Positions 1-8,150 of a stretch of 14,390 nt of DNA are shown here, piece by piece. The stretch lies in contig JAUVLL010000040.1 in NCBI GenBank assembly GCA_030600745.1, positions 1 to 14,390 of the forward strand, read 5' to 3'. The notes beneath the pieces were generated by a model. The model saw only the letters and a list, made by a program, of their open reading frames with translations, was not told where the DNA came from and made no database searches. This DNA is from Spirochaetaceae bacterium. GTDB taxonomy: Bacteria; Spirochaetota; Spirochaetia; B11-G9. A program made the translations under genes and the position numbers. Numbering within the stretch: the stretch's first letter is position 1; each line of letters begins with the position of its first letter.

Positions 1-2426
1 GCATCGTCAGTTGTAAAATGTCCATTGCCAATTAGCTGACCCTGTCCCTCACCTGCCTGAGTATGCCATGCAATTTTTGCATAGCTAAGTTCATCTTTTT
101 TCCCGACAACTTTTCCAGGATACTCTATTTTAAGATCTGACACAGATTCTTCCATTATTTTAGACGCTGCCTGAAGTATCTCTTTCTCCATATCCTGTGC
201 TGCAAGGAGGGCTGCACTTCCGGAAAAGTATGTTCCACTGGAAGCATAAGCTCCTGTATCGAATGGTGTATTATCGGTATCCCCGGATAGAATAGAAACA
301 TTGTCCATTTCTGTCTGGAGAACCTCTGAAGCCATCTTTACGCTTACTGTATCCAGTCCTGTTCCAAGGTCAGCACCACCGGAAAACAACATAAAAGTTC
401 CGTCACCAAGCATCTTGATTGTAGCATTTGACTGGTCAAGTCCCGGAAGTCCGGAACCCTGCTGTATAATAACAACACCCTTTCCAATCTTTACATCAGG
501 ATCATCGGAGACCTCTTTTCTACCCCACTCGATCATCTCAGTACCCTCTTTAAGAGCAGGGCCAAGACCACAGCTTTCTGCAGGAGCAGCAACACCTTCA
601 CGCCCTTCACCAAGACACTTGAGTATTTCGAGCATAGATCCTTCGTGGACCCGGTTCAATTCAAGGAAATCTTTGGGATCCATTCCAAGTTCATAAGACA
701 GCTCTGCCGCCGCCATCTGCATGGCATAAGAACCTTTCGGCGCACCGTATCCCTGATAAGCACCTGTGGGGGATGCATTAGTGTAATAGACATTCACATC
801 AAATTTGAAGTTATCACACAGGAACAGTGGTAGAGACTTGGAACAGGCGTTCATGGGAACCGTAAGAGCATGGGCACCATATGGACCGGCATTTGCCTTA
901 AGATCCATATAAACAGCAGTAAGCCTGCCGTCTTTTTTTGCACCCAGTTTTACCTTAATTTTCATCGGTTTTCTGGTACTGCAAGACTCGAATTCCTCTT
1001 TTCTTGAGTACTGATGAAAAATGGTTCTCCCGGTTGTATATGTGGCATAGGCACATACCTCTTCCAGAAGAATATCCTGTTTGGAACCGTAGGCTCCTCC
1101 TGTCCTTTCTTTAATTACCTGAATTTTATTTTCACTTATTCCAAGAACATAAGCTGTAATTCTTCGTACATGAAAAGGTACCTGGGTTGAACAGTGCATA
1201 ATAAGCCTGTCACCATCCATCTTTGTATATACAACATGCATCTCTAAAGGAGTACACTGTATATGACTCTCCGGTTGATATTCCCTTTCGATGATAACAT
1301 CCGCTTCGGCAAATCCCTTTTCGACATCACCAATACCATCAAAAACACTGGCAGCTATATTTTTTCGGGGATCTCCACCTATGGGGAATTGATAGATTAT
1401 CTTACCATCTCTTGGATTGAAACTCTTGTTCTGTTCTGCCAGATCATCAGGAGCACCATCCACATAAATAATTTCACCATTATGTATAAGCGGAGCTCCT
1501 GGAGCTGAAGATTCATCTATAGTCATTATATGTTTTAGTACTTCATATTCAACCTTTATCTTTGAAAGAGCAAGTTCTGCAATTTCGTCACCGTCTGCTA
1601 CAACTGCGGCAACCCTGTCACCCACATGGTTAACCTTTTCCCCAAAAAGTCTTCTATCATAAGGAGATGGTTCAGGAAATCCCTGGCCTGCCTGGGTATA
1701 CCATGTATCAGGTGTATTTTTATGGGTAAGAATAGTTACTACCCCTGGAATTTTTTCAGCTTCAGCTGTATCTATACTTTTAATATAGGCACTGGCATAA
1801 GGGCTTCGAAGCATTTTTAAAACAGCGGAACCTTCTTCCCTTCTGTCTTCTACAAAAACCCTTTCTCCTTTAACCAGCTTTGCACCATCTACTTTTCGTT
1901 TTACCTTTCCCACAAATTTAAGATCATCTCTGAATTCCGGAGGAACCGTATTTTTGTAATCAGGGTCCTTTTTTCTCGCAACAGCAAGAGCAACAGCAGT
2001 ATAAAACTGCTCATAACCACTATCCCTGATAAAAACAGCAGACATGGCATCCTTAATATCCTCTTTTGCTGGAACAGAAATTCTTTCTAAAAGTTCTGTA
2101 AGGATAAGGGCAACAGCTGGTATATTATAGGCCGACTGAACCACTCCTGCATCTACCATGGCAGATTGTACAGGAGATAACATACCATGACTGGAAAGAC
2201 TCTCAACAGTTTTTATTTCACATCCCTCAGCCTGAGCTGCAATTAAAAGAGACGAACTTACAATCTTACCATTCAGTAATATGGAATCCGATCCGGCAAA
2301 AGAATAACCGTCATCACTGTTACGAACAGAATTAATTCCTATTCTGTACAGGATTTCACGAAGGTTTTCACCTGGTTCTGTGTATACCTGTTTTGGTGTA
2401 CCGTTTAAAACAAAATTAAGTTTCAC
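1..2426 (-). CDS. xdhD: XdhD-like molybdenum hydroxylase (putative selenate reductase/urate-locus Mo subunit), 3' end beyond window
   Basis: Partial gene: 808 codons are visible, against about 956 in E. coli XdhD as I recall it, so the C-terminal ~150 residues lie off the left edge. It starts at GTG (2424-2426), whose GTGA overlaps the ygfM stop; no in-frame ATG fits better. Residues 1-150 are a [2Fe-2S]-ferredoxin-like domain (LNGTPKQVYTEPGENL; VRNSDDGYSFAGSDS) fused to a molybdopterin-binding domain with GGAYGSKQ (443-450), GAYQGYGAPKG (555-565) and a late GGADLGTGLDT segment. The near-collinear match to E. coli XdhD makes the identity secure. Two oddities are visible. The N-terminal domain has only one cysteine (Cys69), which is not at a ligand position. 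The Mo site has Gln450 and Gln558 where xanthine dehydrogenases carry Glu and Arg. The family is annotated as selenate reductase or selenium-dependent hydroxylase. Its true substrate is unresolved; the context points to a purine or a purine breakdown product. Confidence 0.9.
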   Translation of the reverse strand, partial: MKLNFVLNGTPKQVYTEPGENLREILYRIGINSVRNSDDGYSFAGSDSILLNGKIVSSSLLIAAQAEGCEIKTVESLSSHGMLSPVQSAMVDAGVVQSAYNIPAVALILTELLERISVPAKEDIKDAMSAVFIRDSGYEQFYTAVALAVARKKDPDYKNTVPPEFRDDLKFVGKVKRKVDGAKLVKGERVFVEDRREEGSAVLKMLRSPYASAYIKSIDTAEAEKIPGVVTILTHKNTPDTWYTQAGQGFPEPSPYDRRLFGEKVNHVGDRVAAVVADGDEIAELALSKIKVEYEVLKHIMTIDESSAPGAPLIHNGEIIYVDGAPDDLAEQNKSFNPRDGKIIYQFPIGGDPRKNIAASVFDGIGDVEKGFAEADVIIEREYQPESHIQCTPLEMHVVYTKMDGDRLIMHCSTQVPFHVRRITAYVLGISENKIQVIKERTGGAYGSKQDILLEEVCAYATYTTGRTIFHQYSRKEEFESCSTRKPMKIKVKLGAKKDGRLTAVYMDLKANAGPYGAHALTVPMNACSKSLPLFLCDNFKFDVNVYYTNASPTGAYQGYGAPKGSYAMQMAAAELSYELGMDPKDFLELNRVHEGSMLEILKCLGEGREGVAAPAESCGLGPALKEGTEMIEWGRKEVSDDPDVKIGKGVVIIQQGSGLPGLDQSNATIKMLGDGTFMLFSGGADLGTGLDTVSVKMASEVLQTEMDNVSILSGDTDNTPFDTGAYASSGTYFSGSAALLAAQDMEKEILQAASKIMEESVSDLKIEYPGKVVGKKDELSYAKIAWHTQAGEGQGQLIGNGHFTTDD

Positions 2427-3211
2427 AATACATACCCCCGTTCTACGGAATGAGCCACCATTGTTCCAGCCATATATTTTTTATATTCTACAGATCCCTT
2501 AAGATCACTTTTAGGGTTAATCTCTTTTGCAACTGCAGCCTCAAGATTATCCCCTGCCAGACTGCCGTTTAGAATACCTGCTTCCAGATTTTTAAGCCGA
2601 ATAACATGATTGGAAACACACCCTATAGCAACTACAACTTCCCTTGAAGAAACCCTTACTGCTGTTGTAATGGAAGGATAGGCTGCTGAAGATTTTACAG
2701 AGACATCAATTACGCAGACACCCTGTACCTCAGGAAGTATAACTCTCTTAATTAAACAATCCTTCTCTTCTCTAATGTATGTTTCAACACAAATTATCCC
2801 TTCATCTTCTGTTTCCACATCAGCTTTAAGAGCAATAAGAGTGGGAATTATATATGAATCCGGTCTGTTTGCAGCAATGTTCCCGCCCAGGGTTGCCATG
2901 TTTCTTATATTTCTCGATGCAATGTAACCTGCAGCCTTTTTAAGGACATCCGGTACTAAAGATGCATCAATTAACTCCTGAAGAGTAAGCCCTGCCCCCA
3001 GAGAAATTGCTGCTCCTTCTTTCTTTATTTCACTTGAAAGAAGATCACTAATAAGTATTACCTTCTCAATTGCCGGCTTTCCCTCCAGCACCCTTTCATC
3101 CTGTGCCGGAGTCCAATTAATCTGGGTTCCACCGCTCAGATAATACATTCCTTCACTCTTAAGTTTAACCGCTTCCCCGAAGGAAGCCGGCCTAAAAACT
3201 CCTTTTATCAT
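2423..3211 (-). CDS. ygfM: YgfM-like FAD-binding subunit of the XdhD hydroxylase
   Basis: A 262-residue protein of the CO dehydrogenase/xanthine dehydrogenase FAD-subunit family, expected to pass electrons between the partner molybdenum subunit and an external acceptor. The first FAD-binding loop is LSGGTQIN (26-32). The second is TLGGNIAANRPDSYIIP (107-123). Both differ from the classical AGGTDL and GNICNASPAGDS seen in the other FAD subunit of this operon. The C-terminal stretch DLKGSVEYKKYMAG matches the DLRGSVAYKRYI segment I recall for E. coli YgfM (259 aa). The ATG directly follows the stop codon of the upstream amidohydrolase gene, with a GGGAGG ribosome site inside that gene's end. 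Its stop overlaps the GTG of the xdhD-like gene, so translation is probably coupled and the two products probably form one complex. FAD binding is inferred from the family. Confidence 0.88.
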   Translation of the reverse strand: MIKGVFRPASFGEAVKLKSEGMYYLSGGTQINWTPAQDERVLEGKPAIEKVILISDLLSSEIKKEGAAISLGAGLTLQELIDASLVPDVLKKAAGYIASRNIRNMATLGGNIAANRPDSYIIPTLIALKADVETEDEGIICVETYIREEKDCLIKRVILPEVQGVCVIDVSVKSSAAYPSITTAVRVSSREVVVAIGCVSNHVIRLKNLEAGILNGSLAGDNLEAAVAKEINPKSDLKGSVEYKKYMAGTMVAHSVERGYVL

Positions 3212-4585
3212 TTAAGCCTCCCGCTCCCTGATCATCCTTTCGGAGATCATATTTGCTTTATCAGTTAATTTCTGCTCATCAATACCTGTAAGCCTTCCCT
3301 TATCAACAGCAATCCTGCCATTAACAATAGTATAGTCTGTACCATGATTATATCCTGAAAAAATCAGAGCCGCCAAGGGATCAGAGAGCGATCCTGCATA
3401 TTCTATTCTGTTAATATTGAAGATGGCCAGATCCGCAGCCCAGCCTTCCTGAAGCTGCCCGACTTTTTCGAAGTTAAGGAGCTTAGCCCCATTTTCAGAG
3501 GCCATCTTAAAAATATCTTTTGTTTTTACAGCATCTGCTCCATATTGAACACGCTGAAGTAGAAGTGCATTTCTCATTTCTCCCAGCATATCTGATGAAT
3601 CATTTGATGCCGAACCATCCACAGCTAAACCAACATTAATATCAGTTGGTAACATTTCTGTAACACGGCAGATACCTGAGCCAAGTCTCATATTTGATGA
3701 TGGACAGTGAGCAATATGTGTTTTTGTATCACTCAACAGTTTTAGTTCTTCATCATTAAAATGTATACCATGAGCATAAAATACATCTTCACCAATAAAT
3801 TCCGTATCTTCCATCAATTTTAACGGCCTTCTACCGTACATATCTATACAAAAATCGTTCTCATCCTTTGTTTCTGCAAGATGGGTATGAAGTCTTACAC
3901 CGTATTTTCTTGCCAGCTTAACAGATTCCTTCATAAGATCTTCGGTTACACTGAAAGGACTGCATGGTGCAAGAACAATTTTTCTCATAGAAAATTCAGA
4001 ATCATCATGATATTGTTTAATTACTCTTTCACTGTCTCTCAGGATTTCATCATCAGTCTGAACCACACTATCAGGAGGAAGGCCGCCGTCCTTCTTACTG
4101 AGAGACATAGAACCTCTGGTAGGTGAAAAACGCATACCAACATCATCTGCCGCCTTGAACTGAAGGCCCATTATGTCTCCCTTTATACTGTGAGGATAAA
4201 CGTAATGGTGATCTGTAGATGTAGTACAACCTGTCTTTAACAGTTCTCCCATAGCCAATTGCGAAGAATAGTATATAGCATCTTCATCGAGATTCTTCCA
4301 GATTTCATACAGATAAACAAGCCAGTCAAAGAGTTTTGCATCCTGGACTGCCGGAAGGTTACGAGTCAAAGTCTGATAGAAATGATGATGGGTATTTACA
4401 AAACCGGGAACAACAACATGGGTTGAACAGTCAATAATTCTGTCATTCCCAGACCGGGCAAAATCGATATTTTTATCTATTTTTGCAACCCGATTATCCT
4501 CAATTAATATATCGTATCCACGTAATGCCTCTTTATGAACTGATTTTAGTATGTAGTAGCAATTTTTTAACAGTATTCTACTCAT
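3212..4585 (-). CDS. 8-oxoguanine deaminase-like amidohydrolase (ATZ/TRZ group)
   Basis: A 457-residue metal-dependent hydrolase of the cytosine deaminase-like amidohydrolase superfamily. Visible metal and catalytic residues: HxH at His66/His68 (NTHHHFYQTLTR), His235 with Glu238 (LHTHLAETKDE), His272 (YAHGIH) and Asp323 (AVDGSASND). The segments GSMSLSKKDGGLPP, LAPCSPFSV and HCPSSNMRL closely match, from memory, the Pseudomonas enzyme shown to deaminate 8-oxoguanine to urate. In a purine operon this would send oxidised guanine into the urate pool. A related triazine, guanine or other purine aminohydrolase remains possible. The ATG overlaps the end of the FAD-subunit gene by 8 bp and has AAGGAG about 10 bases upstream. 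It sits between the subunits of two different molybdenum hydroxylases and is paralogous to SsnA in the same operon. No signal peptide is seen, so it is probably cytoplasmic. Confidence 0.82.
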   Translation of the reverse strand: MSRILLKNCYYILKSVHKEALRGYDILIEDNRVAKIDKNIDFARSGNDRIIDCSTHVVVPGFVNTHHHFYQTLTRNLPAVQDAKLFDWLVYLYEIWKNLDEDAIYYSSQLAMGELLKTGCTTSTDHHYVYPHSIKGDIMGLQFKAADDVGMRFSPTRGSMSLSKKDGGLPPDSVVQTDDEILRDSERVIKQYHDDSEFSMRKIVLAPCSPFSVTEDLMKESVKLARKYGVRLHTHLAETKDENDFCIDMYGRRPLKLMEDTEFIGEDVFYAHGIHFNDEELKLLSDTKTHIAHCPSSNMRLGSGICRVTEMLPTDINVGLAVDGSASNDSSDMLGEMRNALLLQRVQYGADAVKTKDIFKMASENGAKLLNFEKVGQLQEGWAADLAIFNINRIEYAGSLSDPLAALIFSGYNHGTDYTIVNGRIAVDKGRLTGIDEQKLTDKANMISERMIREREA

Positions 4586-5441
4586 GACTGCTTAACTCCT
4601 TCAGATATTTTTCAAGAAGATTAAGTGCAACTTTCTTTCTATACACTGCAGTAGATCGCTGATCATCAATAGGCACAATAACAGTACTGTAGTCATCTAT
4701 AACCTTTGGGATCCTGGCTTTTAGTTCTGAGCCTGAAAGACCAATAAGTTTTTTCTCCAGTTCTACTGAACGAACAACAGTAGGTCCAACTGCACCGAAT
4801 GTCAGAGCAATACTGTCAATTCTGCCATTTTTATAATCTGCAACGCCTGTAAAGGAGAGTTTTGAAAGTGCATTTGCTCTTCTTGTACCAACCTTTGTAA
4901 AATCATTTACACTGGAAGCCTTTAAAGGAATTTTAATGGCCGTTACAAGTTCATCAGATCCCAGGACTGTTCTTCCCGGTCCTGTAATAAATTCCATTAT
5001 TGGAACTTCCCGGCTGCCGCCGTTTTTCTCTATAACAATAACCGCATCCAGAGCGTACAGAGCACATATTGAATCTCCTGCCGGAGATGCATTACAAATA
5101 TTACCAGTTAAAGTAGCATTATTTCGCAAGGCAGGAGCGGCTATTGACAGAACAGCCTTTTTTAGTACCTCTGGTGTATCCGGATTATTTGCAACATCTG
5201 TCAGGGTTGCAGTTCCACCAATTACAAGAGTGACAGTTTTATCTTTGGCCTCTTTTTTGATGTACTTCATCTCCTTTAAATGACCGACAAACATTACACT
5301 TTTTGTAAACAGAGGCAGTGTGCCTGACCAGCTCTGATAACGAACCATCAGGTCCGTACCACCTGCCAGGGGCTGAGGATTGTATTCAGCTCTGATACTT
5401 AAAGCATCTTTCAAATCTTTGGGTCTATAGGAATCTACCAT
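4578..5441 (-). CDS. xdhB: Xanthine dehydrogenase FAD-binding subunit
   Basis: A 287-residue FAD subunit of a three-subunit molybdenum hydroxylase. Both flavin-binding loops are canonical: LAGGTDLMV (25-33) and TLTGNICNASPAGDSICA (110-127). The rest of the length covers the usual CO_deh_flav C-terminal domain (RANALSKLSFTGVA; FGAVGPT). It would accept electrons from the [2Fe-2S] subunit encoded just upstream and pass them to NAD+ or another carrier. The start codon overlaps the end of the xdhC-like gene by 7 bp, and a purine-rich GGGGGAAGG ribosome site lies within that gene. Its own end overlaps the next start by 8 bp. The gene order Mo subunit, Fe-S subunit, FAD subunit differs from E. coli xdhABC (Mo, FAD, Fe-S). 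The names here follow the E. coli convention for subunit type, not order. Confidence 0.9.
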   Translation of the reverse strand: MVDSYRPKDLKDALSIRAEYNPQPLAGGTDLMVRYQSWSGTLPLFTKSVMFVGHLKEMKYIKKEAKDKTVTLVIGGTATLTDVANNPDTPEVLKKAVLSIAAPALRNNATLTGNICNASPAGDSICALYALDAVIVIEKNGGSREVPIMEFITGPGRTVLGSDELVTAIKIPLKASSVNDFTKVGTRRANALSKLSFTGVADYKNGRIDSIALTFGAVGPTVVRSVELEKKLIGLSGSELKARIPKVIDDYSTVIVPIDDQRSTAVYRKKVALNLLEKYLKELSSHE

Positions 5442-5908
5442 AAGTCCTTCCCCCTTTCTGATGCAATCTGAACACCCTTTACAATAAGATCATAACCAGT
5501 ACATCTGCACAAGTTACCTGAAAGAGCTTCTCTTATCTCTGATTCATTCGGCTTATTATTGATTGTTAACAATGCTTCTGTTGCCATCATCATTCCAGGT
5601 GTACAAAACCCACACTGAACTGCTCCTGCATCACCAAAAGCATCAATTATACACTTTCCCTTATCTGTTTCTCTTATGCCTTCAGGTGTAACAATTTCTG
5701 AGCCCTCTGCTGCTCCCAGAGGAATCATACAGGAATTGACAAGTACACCATCTTTCAGAACTGCACAGGCTCCACATTCACCTTCTCCACAGCCCTCTTT
5801 TACACCAGTCATTTTTTCATCTTCACGAAGAACATCCAGGAGCCTTTTTAATGGATCAGCCTCTACTGAAACCTCTTTCCCATTTAGAATAAATTTTATC
5901 TCTTTCAT
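5435..5908 (-). CDS. xdhC: Xanthine dehydrogenase [2Fe-2S] subunit
   Basis: A 157-residue small subunit with two [2Fe-2S] clusters. The plant-ferredoxin-type cluster is bound by Cys40, Cys45, Cys48 and Cys60 (GCGEGECGAC...NSC). The second cluster, in the four-helix domain, is bound by Cys99, Cys102, Cys134 and Cys136 (VQCGFCTPGM; NLCRCTGY). All eight ligands are present and the length is normal for the family (about 150-165 aa). It relays electrons from the molybdenum site to FAD. Its ATG shares one base with the stop of the molybdenum-subunit gene (TAATG), so expression is probably by translational coupling; a GGGGG stretch upstream is only a weak ribosome site. This intact domain is a useful internal reference for the degenerate homologous domain at the start of the xdhD-like protein. 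Confidence 0.95.
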   Translation of the reverse strand: MKEIKFILNGKEVSVEADPLKRLLDVLREDEKMTGVKEGCGEGECGACAVLKDGVLVNSCMIPLGAAEGSEIVTPEGIRETDKGKCIIDAFGDAGAVQCGFCTPGMMMATEALLTINNKPNESEIREALSGNLCRCTGYDLIVKGVQIASERGKDLW

Positions 5909-8040
5909 TATTTAAGAGCCCCCATTATCATTTCCGGGGTTACAGGTATATCGTAAATACGCTTACCAATTGCATTCTGAACCGCCTCTGCATATGCAGG
6001 CGGTGCTGCATCAAAAACAAGCTCCCCTGCTCCTTTCGCACCGGAAGGACCATATTTATATGGATTATCAATGAAACAAGTCTCTACTTTAGGGAAATCA
6101 AGGGAAGTTGGAATAGTATAATCAGCCATAGTATGCTGCATAAAAGCTCCATTTTTGAGTTCACACTTTTCAATGGAAGCATAACCCAAGGCCTGTATTA
6201 CTCCACCTGAAGATTGCCCCTGCATAATTATTTCATCTATTGCAACACCAATATCCCAAACTGCCCATATACCTGTGGTTTTCACTTCATACGTTACTGG
6301 ATCAAACTCTACCTCAACAACATTTATACCCCACCCATAAGAAGGATAGGCATCCCCCTGTAGGGTTTCCTGCTCCCAGATAAGCTCATCAGGATGTTTA
6401 TATACATCTTCAGCTTCAACTCCAACACCTTCGTTCCATTTTGCTTTCAGCTTTTTGGCACATTCCTGAACCAGAAATCCTACTACCATTATAGATCGGG
6501 AAGCACATGTCGGGCCTGAGTCAGGGACTATATCCGTATCAGGATTATCATACACAATATCTTCATAATCCAAACCAAGTTCTTTGGCAGCAATTTTCCG
6601 CATTGTTGTCTGCAATCCCTGTCCCATCTCAACAACCGAAACATAAAGTCCTGCTTTTCCGCCTTCAAGGCGTTTCATCTTTACAACACCTTTAATAATT
6701 GCCTGTTCCCCATTCCCTGTAAAACCTCCACCATGATTTACAAAAGCTATTCCAATTCCTTTGACCGGATCATCTGTATATTTCTTCACCCTGGATGAGT
6801 AATCTGACATCTCGTCTATCTTTGCAAACATTTCCGGAAGTTTTACTTCATCATGCATCTTTGCATTTGTAATTGTAATATCATTGGTTTTTATAAAATG
6901 CTTACGTCTAAAGTCAGAACTATCCAAACCCAGTTCATCTGCAACATGACTCATATGCATCTCAATAGCGAAAAGCCCCTGAGGTGCACCAAAGCCCCTG
7001 TAGGCATCTGAAGGAAAGGTATTAGTAGCCACTGCACGGCCGCGAATACGGGCATTCGGTATATTATAGACACCTATTCCATGTAAAATCGCCCTTTGCA
7101 GAACTATTGTTGTACTCGATTCGTATGCTCCGCCATTTACAAGTGTATCAATATCCATTGCAATAATATTGTTGTTCTTATCAAGACCTGTCTTTATAGT
7201 AATTTTACTTGGGTGTCTCTTAGAGGTAAAACTTATATCCTCAATTCGATCATAAATCATAGCTACAGGTTTCTTTACCTTGTTTACGGCAACCGCAAGA
7301 GGAGTAGCAATAACGTCAGGGAAATGCTCCTTACCCCCAAAAGCTCCACCAGTTGTAGTCTGCCTTACCCTGATATCTCCTACAGGAACTCCAAGTGTAA
7401 CCGCAACAGATTTTCGAATATAAAAGGGGCACTGAGAAGAAGCATAGATGGTAATCTTTTCATCTTCCCATGCACCTACAAGACCCTGTGTTTCCATATA
7501 GAGGTGTTCCTGAAAACCGGTTTCATATTTCCCTTCAACTATTTTCACAGCATCTTTAAAAGCATTGTCCACATTACCGACATTTAACAGATACTCTGAA
7601 AAAATATTATTGTCTCCATAAACTGCTCCCCCTTTACAGGAAAGAGCATCATCAAAGGTAAAAGCGGGTACCAGATCCTCATAAATAACTTCAATTTGAT
7701 TTAAAAGATCCAGAACTTTCTGCTTGTCAGGACCAAGTATAACAGCAATAGTCTCGCCAATATACTTAACATCACTCACTGCAAATACACGCCAGTCATC
7801 CTTTATCATCTGAATATTATTTTTTCCGGAAGAAGGTATATCAGAAGCATCGATATAGTAATAACCTTCCGGAAAATCCGGCTTCTTTATCTCTATAATC
7901 TTTGCTCTTGCACGTTCACTACGAAGAAACCGGCCATGCTGAAGATTTTTAAACTGATAATCCCCTATATATTTAGTCCATCCTCCTGCCTTTTCCTTTG
8001 CATCAATCCTACGAACCGGAATACTGATCTTTGCACCCAT
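5908..8040 (-). CDS. xdhA: Xanthine dehydrogenase molybdopterin-binding subunit
   Basis: A 710-residue molybdenum subunit, with numbering from the chosen start at 8040. Key motifs are GGAFGGKEHF (231-240), AYRGFGAPQG (346-355), VEMGQGLQT (470-478) and GAKGAGELVFD near the C-terminus. Glu238, Arg348 and Glu673 match the positions of the substrate-orienting Glu, the Arg and the catalytic Glu of xanthine oxidoreductase (Glu802, Arg880 and Glu1261 in the bovine enzyme), so oxidation of hypoxanthine/xanthine is the best prediction. The frame is open to an ATG at 8079. I prefer the ATG at 8038-8040, because AAAGGA lies 7 bases upstream of it and the following GAKISIPVRRIDAKEKAGG looks like a family N-terminus. 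The upstream ATG directly abuts a hairpin and has no ribosome site. The product works with the next two gene products. A 110-bp gap with two hairpins separates it from ygeY. Confidence 0.9.
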   Translation of the reverse strand: MGAKISIPVRRIDAKEKAGGWTKYIGDYQFKNLQHGRFLRSERARAKIIEIKKPDFPEGYYYIDASDIPSSGKNNIQMIKDDWRVFAVSDVKYIGETIAVILGPDKQKVLDLLNQIEVIYEDLVPAFTFDDALSCKGGAVYGDNNIFSEYLLNVGNVDNAFKDAVKIVEGKYETGFQEHLYMETQGLVGAWEDEKITIYASSQCPFYIRKSVAVTLGVPVGDIRVRQTTTGGAFGGKEHFPDVIATPLAVAVNKVKKPVAMIYDRIEDISFTSKRHPSKITIKTGLDKNNNIIAMDIDTLVNGGAYESSTTIVLQRAILHGIGVYNIPNARIRGRAVATNTFPSDAYRGFGAPQGLFAIEMHMSHVADELGLDSSDFRRKHFIKTNDITITNAKMHDEVKLPEMFAKIDEMSDYSSRVKKYTDDPVKGIGIAFVNHGGGFTGNGEQAIIKGVVKMKRLEGGKAGLYVSVVEMGQGLQTTMRKIAAKELGLDYEDIVYDNPDTDIVPDSGPTCASRSIMVVGFLVQECAKKLKAKWNEGVGVEAEDVYKHPDELIWEQETLQGDAYPSYGWGINVVEVEFDPVTYEVKTTGIWAVWDIGVAIDEIIMQGQSSGGVIQALGYASIEKCELKNGAFMQHTMADYTIPTSLDFPKVETCFIDNPYKYGPSGAKGAGELVFDAAPPAYAEAVQNAIGKRIYDIPVTPEMIMGALK

Positions 8041-8047
8041 CTTTACA

Positions 8048-8053
8048 TCCTTT
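8048..8053 (-). promoter_or_regulatory. Ribosome binding site deciding the xdhA-like start
   Basis: On the minus strand AAAGGA is followed by 7 bases and then the ATG at 8040-8038. The alternative in-frame ATG 39 bases upstream has only the palindromic stem of a hairpin before it, so this site favours the shorter protein. Confidence 0.6.
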
Positions 8054-8079
8054 ATATCAATCCCCAATAAACAACACAT

Positions 8080-8100
8080 GGGGCGTATACAATACGCCCC
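8080..8100. repeat. REP-like hairpin A
   Basis: A perfect 9-bp inverted repeat: arms GGGGCGTAT and ATACGCCCC around a 3-base loop. It lies in the gap between ygeY and the xdhA-like gene. No T-run follows it on the minus strand, so it is not an obvious intrinsic terminator. It shares the GGCGTAT core with hairpin B 15 bases away and GGGGCG with hairpin D. Confidence 0.8.
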
Positions 8101-8115
8101 GACATAACAATATTC

Positions 8116-8145
8116 TGTAAAGGCGTATTATCATACGCCTTTACA
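8116..8145. repeat. REP-like hairpin B
   Basis: A perfect 13-bp inverted repeat: arms TGTAAAGGCGTAT and ATACGCCTTTACA around a 4-base loop, just after the ygeY stop codon. It shares the GGCGTAT core with hairpin A. Relative to a TGTAGGGGCG-type arm it has two G-to-A changes, each matched by a C-to-T change in the other arm. No T-tract follows it on the minus strand. Confidence 0.85.
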
Positions 8146-8150
8146 AATAA

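Noticed and set aside
1976..2426. Selenocysteine replacing missing cysteines in XdhD
   Set aside because: The frame has no in-frame TGA codon; the ligand positions are ordinary Ser, Asn, Ile and Asp codons. Any selenium in this family would be a labile cofactor ligand at Mo, which sequence cannot show.
7096..7587. Plus-strand open frame of 163 codons
   Set aside because: It lies antisense inside the molybdenum-subunit gene, has no ribosome site or family resemblance, and is explained as a shadow of the coding strand. The same holds for 8241-8723, 4936-5283, 301-696 and the other short frames opposite real genes.
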